Both the position numbers and the translations under genes were made by a program. A stretch of DNA of 8,496 nucleotides, from assembly GCA_001799195.1 (NCBI GenBank), contig MGSU01000181.1, positions 1 to 8,496 on the forward strand. Reading direction: 5' to 3'. Of this stretch, positions 6,646-8,496 are shown piece by piece. The notes under the pieces were generated by a model. The model saw only the letters and a program-made list of their open reading frames with translations, ran no database searches and was not told the DNA's origin. Within the stretch, counting starts at the first letter, position 1, and each line of letters opens with the position of its first letter. Origin of the DNA: Deltaproteobacteria bacterium RIFOXYA12_FULL_61_11. GTDB lineage: Bacteria; Bdellovibrionota_F; JAHFAK01; YA12-FULL-61-11.

Positions 6646-6989
6646 GCGAGCAACCTGAGATAGAGCCAATAGGCAAGGGCAGTACCGATGCAGGCGAGGA
6701 ACAGCGACGGATAGAAGGTCAAACCCTTGCGCACCAGCAAGGGCAGCACGAGGAAGAACACCAACGAAGGCAGGACCGCCCAGAAGATGTCCAGGGCGAG
6801 TGCGGCAGCCTTCTCGGCACCGATCGAAGCTCCCCCCTGTTCGTGGTAGACCCAGCACAAGGCCAGGAGCGAGGTCAAAGGCAACGAGGCCAGCACCGCG
6901 GCGAGAGGACCGGAGCGTCGGGTAGCCTCGGAAACCAGGGCGATGATCGCGCCAGAGAGCACCACCTTGAGCAGAAAATACCAGGACAT
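6642..6989 (-). CDS. DUF3147 family small membrane protein
   Basis: 115 residues, nearly all hydrophobic, with about four membrane helices: residues about 3-20, 27-48, 66-86 and 92-112. The pattern MSWYFLLKVVLSGAIIALVSE, then ASLPLTSLLALCWVY, then FWAVLPSLVFFLVLPLLVRKG matches my memory of DUF3147 proteins, whose function is not known. The start at 6989 has GAGGTG five bases upstream and lies 13 bases after the stop of the channel gene. An open frame extends further upstream, but it overlaps the channel coding region and loses the family N-terminus. Its stop overlaps the start of the SUMF1-fold gene as ATGA, so the two are probably translationally coupled. Membership of the family is fairly sure; any functional link to the channel or the SUMF1-fold protein is inference from the operon. 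Confidence 0.85.
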   Translation of the reverse strand: MSWYFLLKVVLSGAIIALVSEATRRSGPLAAVLASLPLTSLLALCWVYHEQGGASIGAEKAAALALDIFWAVLPSLVFFLVLPLLVRKGLTFYPSLFLACIGTALAYWLYLRLLA

Positions 6990-6994
6990 GCTAT

Positions 6995-7000
6995 CACCTC
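6995..7000 (-). promoter_or_regulatory. Ribosome binding site of the DUF3147 gene
   Basis: GAGGTG on the minus strand, five bases before the ATG at 6989 and just after the stop of the channel gene. It fixes the short form of the DUF3147 protein. Confidence 0.6.
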
Positions 7001-7002
7001 GC

Positions 7003-8496
7003 TCAATCCCGCACGAGATGGACCTCGCGCTGGGGGAAGGGTATGCCGATGTCGCGTTCGCGGAAGAGGGCGTCGAGCGAGCAATGCACCTGGTGGCGGA
7101 CCTGGAGCAGGCGTTCGACCCCATCCAGGTACACCCGCAAGGAAAAATCCAGGGAGCTCTCCCCGAAGCGGTTGAACACCACCGAGGGCGCCGGCTCGGC
7201 CAGCACGTCCGGAGTTGCGGCCGCGACCTCGAGCAAGGTCTTCTCCACGAGGGCGATGTCCGAACCATAGGCCACCCCGACCTCAATGACCTCCCGCACC
7301 ACGGGCGAGGACAGGGTCCAATTCACCACCTTACCGGTGATGAACTCCTTGTTGGGGATAATCAATTCCTTTCGATCCCAGTCTTCGATGGTCGTGGCGC
7401 GAATGCGGATCTGGGTCACCCGACCGGAGAGGTCCCCGACCGTGACGACGTCTCCGACCCGGATGGGTTGTTCGAAGAGGATGATGATGCCGGAGACGAA
7501 ATTGCCGAAGATCTCCTGGAGCCCGAAACCCAGCCCGACGCCGAAAGCTGCCACCAGCCACTGGATCTTTGCCCAACTCACCCCGAGCAAGCCTGCAGGA
7601 AGGACCACGGCCAGGGTAATGATCAGGTATTGCCCGAGAATGCTCACCGATTGCCGGGCTCCTTCGGATAATGAAAACTTCCTCCCCGCCCATGCGAGCA
7701 AGAACTCGGGTAGGCGCCGCCGCAGCAGGAGAGCCCCGCTGGAAATCACAAGGGCGAGTGCCAGATCGAACAAGCTGACCGCCTGCCGGGGCTCGGAACC
7801 TACCCCACCGACCGTCCACAGCACCGTCGTCTCCAAGATGTTCAGGGCCGGCAACAGGTCCTTCCAAACAGCATGCACGGCGACCAGGATCGCGAGCAGG
7901 GTCAGATAGGAAGCGAGGGGAGCCTCGAACGTGTGCGCCCCGAGGGGATCACGCTGCCGCGTCCCCGGAGGGCCGGCCAGGTCCCGGCGGTACCACCCCT
8001 GTCTCAGATGATAGAGGACCACGGCTCGCAGGGTGAACAGACCGGTCATCACGCCGATGGTCACGTGCAAGCGCTGGAAGATCTGGATCGTGGTGTAATA
8101 ATAGCCGGCGATGGCGAAACCGCCGAGGCCTGCCACCAGAACGATCAACCCCAGGATGGGGAGATACCCGCCGCCGGCTTTCCGGAGGCTCCGGAACCAG
8201 CCGGTAGGCTCGAGCCAAGCACAAGCCCCCTTGGGGAAGAAGTAGCGCAGCCCGCCGAGGAAGAGCACCAGACCGAACACGAAGAAGGAGCGACCGAGCA
8301 AGCCTCGGAACAGTTCGTCATCGAGGGCTTCAAAAAAGCTCACACCCACATAAAAAGGGACAAAGGCCGTGGTGAAACGCCGCAACGCCGTGGCCGTGAG
8401 GTCGAGTTGTTCGGAACTCCAGGAGAAATACCTGCCTCCTATACCTCCCGCTCGGACTGCCTGGAGCAGGAAGAAGATCGGCCACAGGGAGAGCGC
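7003..8496 (-). CDS. MscS-superfamily mechanosensitive channel, MscK/MscM-like (5' end outside window)
   Basis: The frame is open to the window edge, so the 497 visible residues are the C-terminal part of a larger protein; the TTG at 8385 is an internal codon, because sensible sequence (GGRYFSWSSEQLDLTATALRR) continues upstream of it. About seven or eight hydrophobic segments precede the pore helix AAFGVGLGFGLQEIFGNFVSG (about 7490-7560). The beta domain follows with EQPIRVGDVVTVGDLSGRV, IRIRATTIEDWDRKELIIPN and VVNWTLS. A C-terminal domain with GVAYGSD and FGESSLDFSLRVYLD ends the protein. The LGFGLQEIFGNF pore and the DRKE/IPNKEF stretch are closest to large E. coli MscK and MscM rather than small MscS (comparison from memory). 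Such channels sit in the inner membrane and open under tension to release solutes on hypo-osmotic shock. It is the first visible gene of the minus-strand block, 13 bases before the DUF3147 gene. Confidence 0.93.
   Translation of the reverse strand, partial: ALSLWPIFFLLQAVRAGGIGGRYFSWSSEQLDLTATALRRFTTAFVPFYVGVSFFEALDDELFRGLLGRSFFVFGLVLFLGGLRYFFPKGACAWLEPTGWFRSLRKAGGGYLPILGLIVLVAGLGGFAIAGYYYTTIQIFQRLHVTIGVMTGLFTLRAVVLYHLRQGWYRRDLAGPPGTRQRDPLGAHTFEAPLASYLTLLAILVAVHAVWKDLLPALNILETTVLWTVGGVGSEPRQAVSLFDLALALVISSGALLLRRRLPEFLLAWAGRKFSLSEGARQSVSILGQYLIITLAVVLPAGLLGVSWAKIQWLVAAFGVGLGFGLQEIFGNFVSGIIILFEQPIRVGDVVTVGDLSGRVTQIRIRATTIEDWDRKELIIPNKEFITGKVVNWTLSSPVVREVIEVGVAYGSDIALVEKTLLEVAAATPDVLAEPAPSVVFNRFGESSLDFSLRVYLDGVERLLQVRHQVHCSLDALFRERDIGIPFPQREVHLVRD

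Noticed and set aside
6646-6858. A 71-codon N-terminal extension of the SUMF1-fold protein
   Set aside because: It overlaps the DUF3147 gene and would bury the signal sequence; ATG 6645 gives an ATGA overlap and a proper signal peptide.
8383-8385. TTG at 8385 as the start of the channel gene
   Set aside because: The frame stays open to the window edge with plausible hydrophobic and MscK-like sequence, so the gene continues beyond 8496.

Overview
The window is high-GC, densely coding bacterial DNA with two converging gene blocks and almost no intergenic sequence. Three features point to Myxococcota or a related former-deltaproteobacterial lineage: the histidine kinase type (an 'IVLDLRTFSRLDEAE' helix typical of myxobacterial kinases), a secreted PEGA plus SUMF1-fold protein, and a kinase-like/membrane fusion. 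This is inference from gene style; there is no rRNA or other marker to fix the taxonomy.

Plus strand, 1-2727: a compact three-gene operon. It holds the C-terminal part of a sensor histidine kinase (its phospho-histidine lies upstream of the window), a complete tryptophanase (tnaA; tryptophan to indole, pyruvate and ammonia), and a small response regulator with only a receiver domain. The kinase gene overlaps tnaA by 86 bases, and tnaA is separated from the regulator by 26 bases. A catabolic, indole-producing enzyme therefore sits between the two halves of a phosphorelay. No tnaC-type leader peptide precedes tnaA.

Minus strand, 8496 down to 2761: a four-gene block. In transcription order it holds an MscK/MscM-type mechanosensitive channel (N-terminus outside the window), a DUF3147 small membrane protein, a secreted PEGA plus SUMF1-fold protein that probably carries a frameshift near its 3' end, and an 827-residue protein joining an atypical protein-kinase-like domain to a polytopic membrane domain. 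Short spacings, an ATGA overlap and a TGATG junction indicate one envelope-related transcription unit.

The two blocks converge with only 33 bases between their stop codons and no convincing terminator. I see no RNA genes, insertion sequences, CRISPR arrays or long repeats. The most interesting items are the tryptophanase inside a two-component operon, the kinase-like/membrane fusion protein, and the probable frameshift in the SUMF1-fold gene, supported by codon bias and by a restored TGATG coupling.
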